Shown: positions 7,582 to 16,170 of the stretch, one piece after another
How the letters are laid out: each line of letters starts with the position of its first letter
Position numbering within the stretch: position 1 is the stretch's first letter
NCBI RefSeq assembly: GCF_001887775.1
Contig: NZ_CP015519.1
Coordinates: forward strand, 2,356,001-2,420,000
Direction of reading: 5' to 3'
DNA length: 64,000 bases
Origin: Syntrophotalea acetylenivorans
GTDB taxonomy: Bacteria; Desulfobacterota; Desulfuromonadia; Desulfuromonadales; Syntrophotaleaceae
Notes under the pieces: generated by a model
Seen by the model: the letters and a program-made list of their open reading frames with translations, nothing else
The model's database searches: none
Told to the model about the DNA's origin: nothing
Program-made: the position numbers and the translations under genes

Positions 7582-8849
7582 TGGCGCGGCCGCTGACGGT
7601 TGCCCGGTTTCAGGGCATGGATGATGTTGTGGACGATTTTCCATTCTTCCTCGAAACGGAAGCGCCAAGCGGTCCATTGGTTGCCGTTGGGCCGGGGGCA
7701 GTTGGAAGCGGCGATCAGCCTCGCATAGAGGCTCTGGAGACGGGTAACGGCCTTGTCCATGGAAAAATCCTGAGCGCTGTTCAAGGCACCTTCGATCAGG
7801 CGCATGCGCTCTGCTGGCAGCAGCTCCGCCAGCCAGTTCAGGGCCGCAACAAAGGACTTTCGCTGTTCTGACGGTAGCAGACGGCCGTTGATGCCGTCGC
7901 ACAGGATGTCGCGCACCCCCGGGGCGTCGATGGCCACTACCGGGGTGCCCGCGGCCATAGCTTCGGCCAGAACCAGGCCCTGGGTTTCGCTTTGCGAAGC
8001 AAAGACGAAGATGTCCATGGCGCGGTAGGCATCGGCCAGTTCCGCTAAGGGCAATACCCCCAATGCATGAACCCGCCCTGCCACACCCGCGGTGGTAAGG
8101 TATTGCAGGAGCGAAACACCCTCCGAACCTTCTCCTGCCAGCAGAAAATGCGCTTGCGGCCGTTGGCGCAGAAAGTCTGCTACTGCTGTCGCCAAAAAAC
8201 CGAGGTTTTTCTCCGGCGCCAGGCGGCCGACGTAACCAAGCAGCAGCGCATTCGCGGGGATGGCGTGCTGCTGTCGACATCTTGCGCCGTCACCGTCGGT
8301 AAAGCGCTGCAGATCGATGCCGGTGGGGATGATCTCGATGGGCACCTTGACTCCACGTCGTTGCAGACAGGCCGCCAGGGTGGCGCTCGGGGCGATCACT
8401 GCGGTGCACAGGTTGCAGTAACCGGTCGCCAGGTCGGCGGCGAAGCGGCGCACCCGCGGAGAATCGAAGGGCAGGTTGTGGGTATAGCGCTCGTACATGG
8501 TGTGATGGGTGAAAACCATCGGCAGACCGCGTTCGGCGGCGATACGCAGGGCGGTGTCGCCAAGCAGAAAGGGGTGGTGGGAATGAACGAGTTGTGGTGC
8601 CAATTCGCGCAATCGGTTGTACAGTCCCACCGGGGCCGGGAGCGGCACCGAGAAATCCGTGTGGTGAAACCGGTGCAAAGCCGGCCAGCGTAGCACCCCC
8701 GGCTCGAAGCCCGGCTGGCCGATAAAGGTTGGCGCTACCACCAGGACCTGATGGCCCCGCCGGCGCAGAGCGTTGCTGAAGCTATGTACGCTGCGTGCCA
8801 CGCCGCCCACATGAGGGTGGTAGGTGTTGGTCATCATCAGAATGCGCAT
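7578..8849 (-). CDS. GT4 glycosyltransferase, 1,2-diacylglycerol glucosyltransferase-like
   Basis: 423-residue GT-B retaining glycosyltransferase. The N-terminal acceptor half starts MRILMMTNTYHPHVGGVARS, and the donor half has LLGYVGRLAPEKNLGFL and the nucleotide-sugar motif SQSETQGLVLAEAMAAGTPVVA. HSHHPFLLGDTA and FTHHTMYERYTHN are typical of bacterial diacylglycerol glucosyltransferases. First gene of the operon with an acyltransferase and a keto acid decarboxylase. Likely builds a membrane glycolipid. The conserved C-terminal EEEWKIVHNIIHAL tail is intact. The ribosome site is weak (GGAG about 12 bases before ATG). Confidence 0.85.
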   Translation of the reverse strand: MRILMMTNTYHPHVGGVARSVHSFSNALRRRGHQVLVVAPTFIGQPGFEPGVLRWPALHRFHHTDFSVPLPAPVGLYNRLRELAPQLVHSHHPFLLGDTALRIAAERGLPMVFTHHTMYERYTHNLPFDSPRVRRFAADLATGYCNLCTAVIAPSATLAACLQRRGVKVPIEIIPTGIDLQRFTDGDGARCRQQHAIPANALLLGYVGRLAPEKNLGFLATAVADFLRQRPQAHFLLAGEGSEGVSLLQYLTTAGVAGRVHALGVLPLAELADAYRAMDIFVFASQSETQGLVLAEAMAAGTPVVAIDAPGVRDILCDGINGRLLPSEQRKSFVAALNWLAELLPAERMRLIEGALNSAQDFSMDKAVTRLQSLYARLIAASNCPRPNGNQWTAWRFRFEEEWKIVHNIIHALKPGNRQRPRQ

Positions 8850-9240
8850 GATACCGGCGCTCCAGGAGAAAGACGGACATTGGCGAGGTGCTGAAACCTG
8901 GATCTACGCTATCAATAATAACAGCTTTGGCGGCAACCTGAATTGGCGGGGGCTTCGGATCGGTTATTTGAGGATAATTGTCAGGCGGTTGCGGCACCGG
9001 TCTGGACTACGGTTCGAAGTGGCGATGCGGGGTGGTCGGCAAACGGCGGGAAAGAATGATGCTGTTTCTGATAGGGCCGAAGCCAGCAACAATAATACCC
9101 CGGGTCCTAAGTGGGATAGGAAATTACGGTGCTTGGGGTCGGGCGGCGGTAAAAAGCCTGTTCCGTCGCACTGGCTTCAGTAAACGCTGCCGCCGATCCG
9201 GCAATAGCCGGACTGGCGGCAGGCTATGGATGTGGTCCTG
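8850..9240. other. Gene-free stretch between glycosyltransferase and DksA-like gene
   Basis: About 390 bases without a convincing reading frame; short frames here have no ribosome sites or recognisable protein features. It should hold the promoter of the minus-strand operon near 8850-8950 and the hairpin at 9188-9221. Confidence 0.5.
9188..9221 (-). terminator. Possible hairpin downstream of the DksA-like gene
   Basis: TGCCGCC pairs with GGCGGCA and, inside one interruption, TCCGGC pairs with GCCGGA around CAATA-type loop. It lies 20 bases past the DksA-like stop on the minus strand. No clear T run follows. Confidence 0.45.
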
Positions 9241-9651
9241 TTAGCGTCCAGGCAACCGACTTGACGTCTGTTTTTCCAAACGTTCTTTTTCCTCGGCGTA
9301 TTCGATGCTATAGCGGGCCCATGGCCGGACCTTAAGGCGCGGATAGCCGATGGGTTCCTCGGTCCCTTCGCAGAGGCCGAATTCCTCGGTGTCGAACTTT
9401 GCCAGGGTCCGGTCGACCTCGCGCAATAGTTTGACTTCTTTATCCAGAACCCGCAACTGAACAGCCTGTAGTTGGTTGATGGCAGCTTGATCCAGCTCCT
9501 CGAGATTGTCGTCGGGATCAAACTCCATATCACGGGCGCGCATAGTCTCGATGGACTTGACCAGTTCCCGGCGTTTTCCTTCCAGCAGCTTCTGTAATTC
9601 TTGCCATTGTTGCTCAGTCAAACCGTTGATTTCTTTTGTTTTAGTTGCCAT
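9241..9651 (-). CDS. DksA/TraR-family protein lacking the zinc-finger cysteines
   Basis: 136-residue protein with the DksA layout: N-terminal helix, a coiled coil (residues about 10-90), and a C-terminal globular segment. The coiled-coil tip carries acidic residues (DPDDNLEELDQAAIN) like the DxxDxA tip that enters the RNA polymerase secondary channel. The C-terminal segment GLCEGTEEPIGYPRLKVRPWARYS aligns with the zinc finger, but only one of the four cysteines remains, so zinc binding is probably lost, as in DksA2-type proteins. ATG at 9651 is chosen because AGGAGG stands eight bases before it. Likely a transcription regulator acting with ppGpp; targets unknown. Confidence 0.85.
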   Translation of the reverse strand: MATKTKEINGLTEQQWQELQKLLEGKRRELVKSIETMRARDMEFDPDDNLEELDQAAINQLQAVQLRVLDKEVKLLREVDRTLAKFDTEEFGLCEGTEEPIGYPRLKVRPWARYSIEYAEEKERLEKQTSSRLPGR

Positions 9652-9865
9652 TCTCAGCACCTCCTATCCAGAAATCTGGCCAAGCCAGCATAGTGAGACT
9701 TAAATGTAGCATAAACGACGAAAATTATCAGTAGCCTAAACTATTTTAATCATAAGGTCACTAGGGTATTTAATTTGCCAGGATACGATTCGTATAATTG
9801 GTTTTGCTCTCGTCAATACAAGACACAGAGTGTTAATGCAGGTGATGTGCATTCGACCTCAGTGG

Positions 9866-10918
9866 TCAGGTTACCGGTTTTAGTTCAGCGGGCAGATTGT
9901 TGCTAAGCTCGATCAGGGAACGGGCGATCTCGCCGGGCCGCTCGGGGGTAGGAGTCAGCATGACGACCCGTTGCGGATCTCTTTGTTTCAAACCAAACAG
10001 GTAGGTTTTGTCGTAATAATCAAGGATGGCGTGTGCCGCTGAAGAAATATCGCCGTTGGTGATAGCTTGCAGGGTGGCGCTGGTTTTCTCCCCTCCGAGC
10101 CGCTTGCTGATATTGGTGACGGCCTCGGCCAGTTTTTCCGGCGCTTCATTGCCGTAATCAATACACAACCGCTCCACTCGCCGTTCCCTCGGCACATCGA
10201 TTTTTATCACCGTGGCTTTGCGCATCTGTTTATACAGGTTATCGTTGATCACGACCCGGCCGATACGACGGCTTTCGTCTTCGACCCAGATCGGTCTGTC
10301 GCTAACCAGGGTTTGCAGCTGGGCGCCGATTTCATTTTCAAACTGTTCGGTAGTCGGTTGCGCCAGGCCATCGATGGCGCCGAAGGCCGAGCCGCGGTGG
10401 TTTGCCAGACCTTCCAGGTCGAGAACCTGTTCGCCGCGGCGGCGAAGATTTTGTAACAGTTCGGTTTTGCCGCTGCCGGTCATGCCGCTTAATATCAACA
10501 GCGGCCAGGGGGCAGCGAGGGTGGCCTGGACCTGCCGGCGATAAGCTTTGTAACCGCCTTTGAGGAGTGCCACGCGATAGCCGACGGTTTCCAGCAGCCA
10601 GGCCAGTGAAGAACTGCGCATACCTCCGCGCCAACAATGAACCAGGATCTCTCGGCTGTCTGTGATTTCCCTCACCCGGGCGATATAATCGGTCAGGCGT
10701 GGCCCAACCATCTCCAGCCCCCGCAGTACCGCAGTCTCTTTTCCCTGGTTCTTATACAGGATGCCGATCTGGTGCCGTTCCTCGTCGCTGAACAGGGGCA
10801 GATTATAGGCGCCGGGGATATGGGCCTGGCCGTATTCTCCAGGGGTGCGGGCGTCGAATACGGGACAGTTTGCCGCACGCTGCAGGAAGGCTTCGGGAGT
10901 CAGTAGCCGTTGGCTCAT
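9866..10918 (-). CDS. selU: tRNA 2-selenouridine synthase
   Basis: 350-residue MnmH/SelU/YbbB enzyme replacing the sulfur of 2-thiouridine at tRNA wobble position 34 with selenium, via a geranylated intermediate. It has an N-terminal rhodanese domain with the catalytic C95 in VHCWRGGMRSSSLAWLL, and a C-terminal P-loop domain with SGMTGSGKTELL. Length fits the family. It implies the cell makes selenophosphate (SelD), not seen in this window. Only three bases separate it from the upstream hslO stop, so the two are co-transcribed. Confidence 0.95.
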   Translation of the reverse strand: MSQRLLTPEAFLQRAANCPVFDARTPGEYGQAHIPGAYNLPLFSDEERHQIGILYKNQGKETAVLRGLEMVGPRLTDYIARVREITDSREILVHCWRGGMRSSSLAWLLETVGYRVALLKGGYKAYRRQVQATLAAPWPLLILSGMTGSGKTELLQNLRRRGEQVLDLEGLANHRGSAFGAIDGLAQPTTEQFENEIGAQLQTLVSDRPIWVEDESRRIGRVVINDNLYKQMRKATVIKIDVPRERRVERLCIDYGNEAPEKLAEAVTNISKRLGGEKTSATLQAITNGDISSAAHAILDYYDKTYLFGLKQRDPQRVVMLTPTPERPGEIARSLIELSNNLPAELKPVT

Positions 10919-10921
10919 AAT

Positions 10922-11818
10922 TTATTGCGGCCCTTTGTTTGTGGATTTCAGGGCATCCAGCAAGAGGTTGAGTTGCTTGCCGGTAAAGCTATAGCGTTCT
11001 TTGCAGAATTCGCAGGTGACAGTCGTCGTTTCCTCTTTTTGGGCAATTGCTTCCAGTTCTTCCAGACCAAGGGCCTTGAGCATCGATTGTACCTGCGGGC
11101 GGCTGCAGGTGCAGCGAAACTCCAGAGGAGTCATTTCCGGGGTGCCGAGGGGGATGCCCTCAAAGAGCAGTTGCAGAATCTGCTCCGGTCCTTGCTCGGC
11201 TCGAAGCATGGCGGTCAGGGGGGGAAGCGTGATCAGCCGTTCTTCCAGCAAGGAAACGAGAGCTTCTTCGCCTTCAGGCATGGCCTGCACCAGCAGGCCG
11301 CCGGCCGCGGCGACCCGGCCTTCCTCTTCAAGGTAGACGCCCAGGGCAACGGTGGACGGTATCTGCTCCGATGAGGTCAGGTAATAAGCCAGGTCCTCGG
11401 CGATTTCACTGCTGTAGAGTTGGACCATTCCACGGTAGGGTTCTTTGAGACCGAGATCTTTCACGACATGCAGGAAGCCGGCTCGGCCGACGGCCGCCGG
11501 CACGTCAAAACCTTCAGCGGTGGGAGCAATTCCCGATAGCGGCTCTTTGACCGAACCCCTTAACTGGCCGGTGGCATTGGTTTCGGCATGTAGTTTTTGC
11601 AGCGGGCCGTTGCCTTCTACCATCAGTGCCAGCCGTTGGTCGCCTTTGAGCAGGCTACCCATGACTGCTGCGCCGCTGACCAGGCGGCCAAGGGCGACGG
11701 TAGCGGTTGGGTCGGTGCCCTGGCGTTGGCGGATGGCTTCGACCAGGTCGGTGGTGACGGCGGCGGCGGCGCGCAGTGTGCCGTCCCGAGTGGCGACGCG
11801 CAGCAAATGATCCTTCAT
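10922..11818 (-). CDS. hslO: Redox-activated chaperone Hsp33
   Basis: 298-residue cytoplasmic holdase that unfolds and binds clients when its zinc is lost under oxidative stress. The C-terminal redox switch is present as CTC in FRCTCSRPQ and CEFC in VTCEFCKERYSF, the CXC plus CXXC four-cysteine zinc site. The N-terminal substrate-binding domain opens with LLRVATRDGTLRAAAAVTT. AAGGAG precedes the ATG by five bases. Shares a transcript with selU. Confidence 0.95.
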   Translation of the reverse strand: MKDHLLRVATRDGTLRAAAAVTTDLVEAIRQRQGTDPTATVALGRLVSGAAVMGSLLKGDQRLALMVEGNGPLQKLHAETNATGQLRGSVKEPLSGIAPTAEGFDVPAAVGRAGFLHVVKDLGLKEPYRGMVQLYSSEIAEDLAYYLTSSEQIPSTVALGVYLEEEGRVAAAGGLLVQAMPEGEEALVSLLEERLITLPPLTAMLRAEQGPEQILQLLFEGIPLGTPEMTPLEFRCTCSRPQVQSMLKALGLEELEAIAQKEETTTVTCEFCKERYSFTGKQLNLLLDALKSTNKGPQ

Positions 11819-12017
11819 ACAGACTCCTTATGGTCGGGCTGATCGGTCCCGATCAAGTGTGGCTTGTTCTTCGATTAAAATACGGTTATGATCTTGGGCG
11901 GTATAGGTCTTCTGTCAGAGCCCAAGCTGGGCCGTATGCTACCCGAAGGGGCCGCTTCTGACAAGGACCTATCCGACCGATCGTGATTCATCATCTTTAT
12001 TTTATAGGGAGAAAGTC

Positions 12018-13013
12018 ATGAAAATCATTCTGCCGGTAGCAGGCAAAGGCACCCGCCTGCGGCCGCATACCCATACCAAAGCCAAATCATTGGTCCATGT
12101 AGCGGGGAAAACCGTCCTGGAGCACATTGTCGAACGGGTACTGACTGTCGATGCCGAGGAACTGATCTTTATCACCGACGACAATGGCAGTCAGATCGAA
12201 GAGTTCATGGAGCAGCATTTCCCCGGGGTTAACTGCAGTTATATCGTGCAGAAAGAGCGGCTCGGTCCGGCCCATGCCGTGGCTCTCGCTTCGCCGCGCA
12301 TCTCTGCCGGTGATGAAGTGCTGGTGGTTTTTAACGATACCATCTTCGTTACCGACCTGGCTAAAATCCCCGATCTGTGCGCTGATTGCGATGGCCTGAT
12401 CTATTCCAAAGAAGTCGAAGACTATCAGCGCTTCGGGGTTAATGTGGTCAAGGAGGGCTATATCGTCGATATGGTCGAGAAGCCGGACACTCCTGTTTCC
12501 CGCCTGGCCCAGGTCGGACTCTATTATCTCAAGGACGGTCAGGGATTCATGGACTATCTGGAGAAGACCATCGCTGCTGGCGATACGGTTAAGGGAGAGT
12601 TCTATTTGCCGGCGGTCTTCATGCGCATGATTCGCGATGGCATCAAGTTTTGCGCGCCGGAGATTCAGGCCTGGCTCGACTGCGGCAAACCGGAGACCCT
12701 GCTGGAGACCAATCGTTACCTGCTGTCCGGCAACCGGGTCGGTTGCGCAGGCACGATAGAGAATACGGTGATTATCGAGCCCGTGTCGATTGCTGCCGGG
12801 GCTACGGTGCGGGGCTCTATTATCGGTCCCAACGTATCGGTGGCCGACGGCTGTCACATCGAGGCCAGCATTGTCAAAGATTCGATTATCAATGCCGATT
12901 GCCGGGTGCAGAGCATGACCCTGGCCGAAAGTATTCTCGGCGATGCGGTGCAGCTCACGGGCAGCCCCCGCCGGATGAATATCGGTGACCACTCTCTGGT
13001 GATCATGGAATAA
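12018..13013 (+). CDS. Sugar-1-phosphate nucleotidyltransferase with left-handed beta-helix tail
   Basis: 331-residue protein activating a sugar 1-phosphate with an NTP. The N-terminal Rossmann-like domain has the nucleotide loop PVAGKGTRLRPHTHTKAKSL, matching the GxGTRLxPxTxxxPK signature of glucose-1-phosphate thymidylyl/uridylyltransferases (here the final part is KAK rather than PK). LVVFNDTIF replaces the usual GDxIF. After residue 245 there are hexapeptide-like repeats (TIENTVIIEPVSIAAGATV, GSIIGPNVSVADGC), i.e. an LbetaH fold as in archaeal-type Glc-1-P thymidylyltransferases. Ends MNIGDHSLV. A GGGAGAAAGTC sequence gives the ribosome site. Exact sugar and nucleotide are not decidable by eye. 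Confidence 0.85.
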   Translation: MKIILPVAGKGTRLRPHTHTKAKSLVHVAGKTVLEHIVERVLTVDAEELIFITDDNGSQIEEFMEQHFPGVNCSYIVQKERLGPAHAVALASPRISAGDEVLVVFNDTIFVTDLAKIPDLCADCDGLIYSKEVEDYQRFGVNVVKEGYIVDMVEKPDTPVSRLAQVGLYYLKDGQGFMDYLEKTIAAGDTVKGEFYLPAVFMRMIRDGIKFCAPEIQAWLDCGKPETLLETNRYLLSGNRVGCAGTIENTVIIEPVSIAAGATVRGSIIGPNVSVADGCHIEASIVKDSIINADCRVQSMTLAESILGDAVQLTGSPRRMNIGDHSLVIME

Positions 13014-13061
13014 CCGTCTGACAGAAGGGCCGCTAACGGTCCTCGAAAGTGATGCGCTACA

Positions 13062-14654
13062 ATGACTCTAGTAAAGATCCTGCCTTATGTGCTGCCCCCC
13101 GCCTTAGGGGCGGTAATCGGCTACGTGACCAACTATATCGCTATCCGTATGCTCTTTAGGCCCCTCAAGCCGTGGTATATCTTCGGCTTGCGAGTGCCTC
13201 TGACGCCGGGAATCATTCCTTCTAAGCGTTTGGAGCTGGCCAAGTCCATGGGGGGCGTGGTCGGTTCCCACCTGTTGACTTCCAAGGATGTCGGCCGGGC
13301 GCTGGAAAAGGAAGGCTTTCGTCGTGAACTGCAACAAGCGGTAAACGATAAGCTCGGCTCCTTTCTCGATCGGGACCTGGGGCCGCTGGCTTCGCTGGTG
13401 CCGGGCAAGTTTCAGGGCCGTTTTCGCGAGCTGGTCGAAATGCTGCGTTGGAAGGGCCTCAAGGCCCTGTTCGATTATCTGCAGAGCAGCGAGTTCGAAG
13501 AGAGCCTGCGAGGTTACCTGCAGCGCAAGGGCGACGAGCTTCTCGAAAGGGACCCTGCAAGCTTTCTCGCCGGACCCAAACGCATGATGCTGATGGGGCA
13601 TGTAGAGCGCAAGCTGGCCGGCGTGCTGCAGGCGGAGGGAACCGCCAAGGCCATCGAACGAATTATCGACGAGCAGCTGGAAAAACTGCTCACTTCAAAA
13701 CAACCTCTTAAGGAGATGTTGCCGGAGGCTTTGGTTGAAGGCCTGCTGGGTGCCATCGAGCGGGAGATTCCCGTACTGCTCGATCATTTCGGCGGTTTGC
13801 TCTACGATCCTGAATTTCGAGCCCGGCTGGTGGAGCGGGCCAAGGAGGCCTTGGTCAAGTTTATCGACGGTCTCGGCCCCATGAAAAACCTGGTGTCCGG
13901 ATTTATCGACCTGGAAAAGGTCGGCGAAAAGATCCCCGGCTTCCTCGATCAGGCCGGCGACGAGATTTCCCGCTGGCTGCGGGAAGAACGTACTCAGCAG
14001 CAGGTTGCCGAACTGCTGCGTTCCCGGGTGGAGAATCTTCTGGAGCGGCCCGTGAGTTCTTTCGTTGAACCTCTGCCTTTCGAAAAGGTGGCCGGAGCCA
14101 AACGTTTTGTGCGCGACCAGGTGGTTTCCTGGGTACAGAGTCCGGCTGCGGCCAAGGCATTGCGGGGATTGTTGGAGAAGGGCTTTGATGCGATCAAGGA
14201 CCGTTCCTTTGGCGAGATGCTCAATACCGCCCTGCCGGGTGGAATCGTGCCCCGTATGCGCGAGCAGCTGGCCACGCGTCTATTGGGCGCCTTGACCAGT
14301 CCTGCGGCCAGGGATGCCGTTGACCGGGTGCTGGCTGAAAAGACTGAGCAGTGGGTTTTTCATCAGCCGTTGGGATGCCTTTCGGCGCGTCTTTCGGCCG
14401 ATGTGCGTAGTGAGCTGCAGGAAGGGCTGTTTATTCATCTTGCCGAACTTTTGAAAAAAGAGGTGCCGCAGCTGGTTGATACCCTGAATATCAAGCGGGT
14501 GGTGGAAGAGAAGGTCAACACACTCGATGTGTTGACCGTCGAGCGTTTGCTCCTCGATATCATGGAGGATCACTTCAGATACATTAATCTGTTCGGTGCC
14601 CTGCTCGGCGCTTTGATCGGTCTGGTGAATCTGGTGGTTCTTGGATTTGCTTGA
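13062..14654 (+). CDS. DUF445 family membrane protein
   Basis: 530-residue protein of the DUF445/YheB-type family. A short N-terminal membrane region (VLPPALGAVIGYVTNYIAIRMLFRP, with the family-typical GYxTNxxAIxMLF motif) and a C-terminal hydrophobic hairpin (INLFGALLGALIGLVNLVV) bracket a long amphipathic, highly charged helical body. Function is unknown; related proteins are inner-membrane proteins of undetermined role. Followed by two hairpins. No operon partner. Confidence 0.85.
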   Translation: MTLVKILPYVLPPALGAVIGYVTNYIAIRMLFRPLKPWYIFGLRVPLTPGIIPSKRLELAKSMGGVVGSHLLTSKDVGRALEKEGFRRELQQAVNDKLGSFLDRDLGPLASLVPGKFQGRFRELVEMLRWKGLKALFDYLQSSEFEESLRGYLQRKGDELLERDPASFLAGPKRMMLMGHVERKLAGVLQAEGTAKAIERIIDEQLEKLLTSKQPLKEMLPEALVEGLLGAIEREIPVLLDHFGGLLYDPEFRARLVERAKEALVKFIDGLGPMKNLVSGFIDLEKVGEKIPGFLDQAGDEISRWLREERTQQQVAELLRSRVENLLERPVSSFVEPLPFEKVAGAKRFVRDQVVSWVQSPAAAKALRGLLEKGFDAIKDRSFGEMLNTALPGGIVPRMREQLATRLLGALTSPAARDAVDRVLAEKTEQWVFHQPLGCLSARLSADVRSELQEGLFIHLAELLKKEVPQLVDTLNIKRVVEEKVNTLDVLTVERLLLDIMEDHFRYINLFGALLGALIGLVNLVVLGFA

Positions 14655-14671
14655 GGTTTTTGTTGTCTGGG

Positions 14672-14703
14672 AGTCTGGCGGCTTATTATTAATCCGCCAG
14701 ACT
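14672..14703 (+). terminator. Hairpin after the DUF445 gene
   Basis: AGTCTGGCGG pairs perfectly with CCGCCAGACT around a 12-base A/T-rich loop, 18 bases past the stop. It has no T run and may act together with the next hairpin. Confidence 0.6.
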
Positions 14704-14726
14704 CCTGATACTAACTGAGTAAAGCC

Positions 14727-14762
14727 AAAAGCTGTCCGGATAGAGGGCAGCTTTTCTTTTTT
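14727..14762 (+). terminator. Rho-independent terminator after the DUF445 gene
   Basis: AAAAGCTGTCC pairs with GGGCAGCTTTT with one G:T pair, and is followed by CTTTTTT. A classical terminator separating the DUF445 gene from the export operon. Confidence 0.85.
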
Positions 14763-14886
14763 GAGTGCTGCTGATTGTACTGCAAAAGGGCGATAGGCAG
14801 TTATGCTGTAAGGAGTTTGATTGTCGGCCTGAACTGGCTGATTCTTGCGGTATTTGAAAGACGTGAAACAAAAAGAAAGAGGGGCC

Positions 14887-16170
14887 ATGATTAAAAAACT
14901 GCTCGTGCTTGGTGTGGTTCTGCTTTTGCTCGGTGGAAGCTATGGGATCTGGCGGTCCCGCCACAATGAGCAGGCCGTGCGCATTCTGGAAACGGCCGAA
15001 GTAAAGCGGGGGGCTGTACGCCAGGTTCTTGAACAGACTGGCATTATCAAGCCGCAGGTTGGGGCCATCGTTAAGATCGGTACCCGGGCTACCGGAGTTA
15101 TCGAACGGATGTTGGTCAAGGTCGGAGACCGGGTGTCCGCCGGGCAGTTGGTGGCCCAGATCGACAGCCGGGAAATCCGCTCCCAACTGGCGGAGGCAAA
15201 AGCCCGCTACCAGGCTCGCCGTGCGGAACTCGCCCGTGTCGAGCAGGTCTATCCCTTGCGGATTCGAGAAGCCGAAGCACAGTTGGCCCTGGCCGAAACC
15301 GCGGCGGAATATCTGGCCAGCAACTACCGACGACTGGCGCAGTTGGCCGAAGAAGGCATCATCTCCCAGGATGAGCTGGATAATGTTCGTCAGAAGTCCG
15401 AAGTTGAACAGCGCCTGGTTGCCGCCCGCCGAGCGGTCTTTGAGCGGGAAAGCCGCGAGTTTATCGAGGAGCGGCGCAAGGCGGACCTGGCGATGAAGCA
15501 AGCAAAAGCGCAACTGAATGCGGTGAATATCCGACTCTCTTACACGCAGATTGTCAGCCCTCTGGACGGGACAGTCAGCCAGGTCACGGCTCAGGAGGGG
15601 GAAACCATCGTCTCGGGCCTGCAGGTCGCCAATCTGATCACCGTGCTCGATACCCGTCGACTGGAGATGTGGATCTATGTCGATGAAACGGATGTCGGCC
15701 AGGTAAAGATCGGCCAGAAATTGGAGTTTCGGGTAGACGCCTGGCCGGACCGGATCTTTAAGGGCACCGTAGCCACTGTCTATCCGGAACCGGAGGTGCG
15801 GGAGAATATTGTTTATTATCGGGCTTTGGTCGCAGTAAGCGCCGAACAGGCCGAACTACTGCGACCTGAAATGACCACCCAGGTGAAGATCGTGGTGGCC
15901 GAAAAAGCGGATGCCCTGCGTCTGCCCAATGCCGCTCTCAAATGGGTCGACGGCAGGCAATTGGTATTCGTGCAGCGGGCTGACGGTTCAGTGCGGCAGG
16001 TCGTGCCGGAGTTGGGCCTGATCGGGGTGACTCACAGTGAAGTGACCGGCGGCTTGCAGGCCGGCGAGAAGGTTGCCACTCAACTGATTTTGGGCCAGGC
16101 TTCGGCGGCCGCTGGTTCAGGTAGCGGGGCGGGTGGAAACAACGCCCGTGGACGAAAGGCCGGGCGATGA
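14887..16170 (+). CDS. Periplasmic adaptor (membrane fusion) protein of a MacAB-like exporter
   Basis: 427-residue HlyD/MacA-type adaptor linking an inner-membrane ABC exporter to an outer-membrane channel. It starts with one transmembrane anchor (KKLLVLGVVLLLLGGSYGIW), then a biotinyl-lipoyl-like half (GVIERMLVKVGDRVSAGQLVAQIDS), a long coiled coil (about residues 100-215), the second lipoyl half (IVSPLDGTVSQVTAQEGETI) and beta-barrel domains. The Gly-rich C-terminus (SAAAGSGSGAGGNN) is flexible. ATG at 14887 follows GAGGGG closely. The stop overlaps the ATPase start (ATGA), so the genes form one operon. Confidence 0.88.
   Translation: MIKKLLVLGVVLLLLGGSYGIWRSRHNEQAVRILETAEVKRGAVRQVLEQTGIIKPQVGAIVKIGTRATGVIERMLVKVGDRVSAGQLVAQIDSREIRSQLAEAKARYQARRAELARVEQVYPLRIREAEAQLALAETAAEYLASNYRRLAQLAEEGIISQDELDNVRQKSEVEQRLVAARRAVFERESREFIEERRKADLAMKQAKAQLNAVNIRLSYTQIVSPLDGTVSQVTAQEGETIVSGLQVANLITVLDTRRLEMWIYVDETDVGQVKIGQKLEFRVDAWPDRIFKGTVATVYPEPEVRENIVYYRALVAVSAEQAELLRPEMTTQVKIVVAEKADALRLPNAALKWVDGRQLVFVQRADGSVRQVVPELGLIGVTHSEVTGGLQAGEKVATQLILGQASAAAGSGSGAGGNNARGRKAGR

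Noticed and set aside
12087-12992. 301-codon minus-strand frame opposite the sugar nucleotidyltransferase
   Set aside because: The plus-strand gene has the nucleotide-binding loop, a ribosome site and a beta-helix tail; the antisense frame has none of these features.
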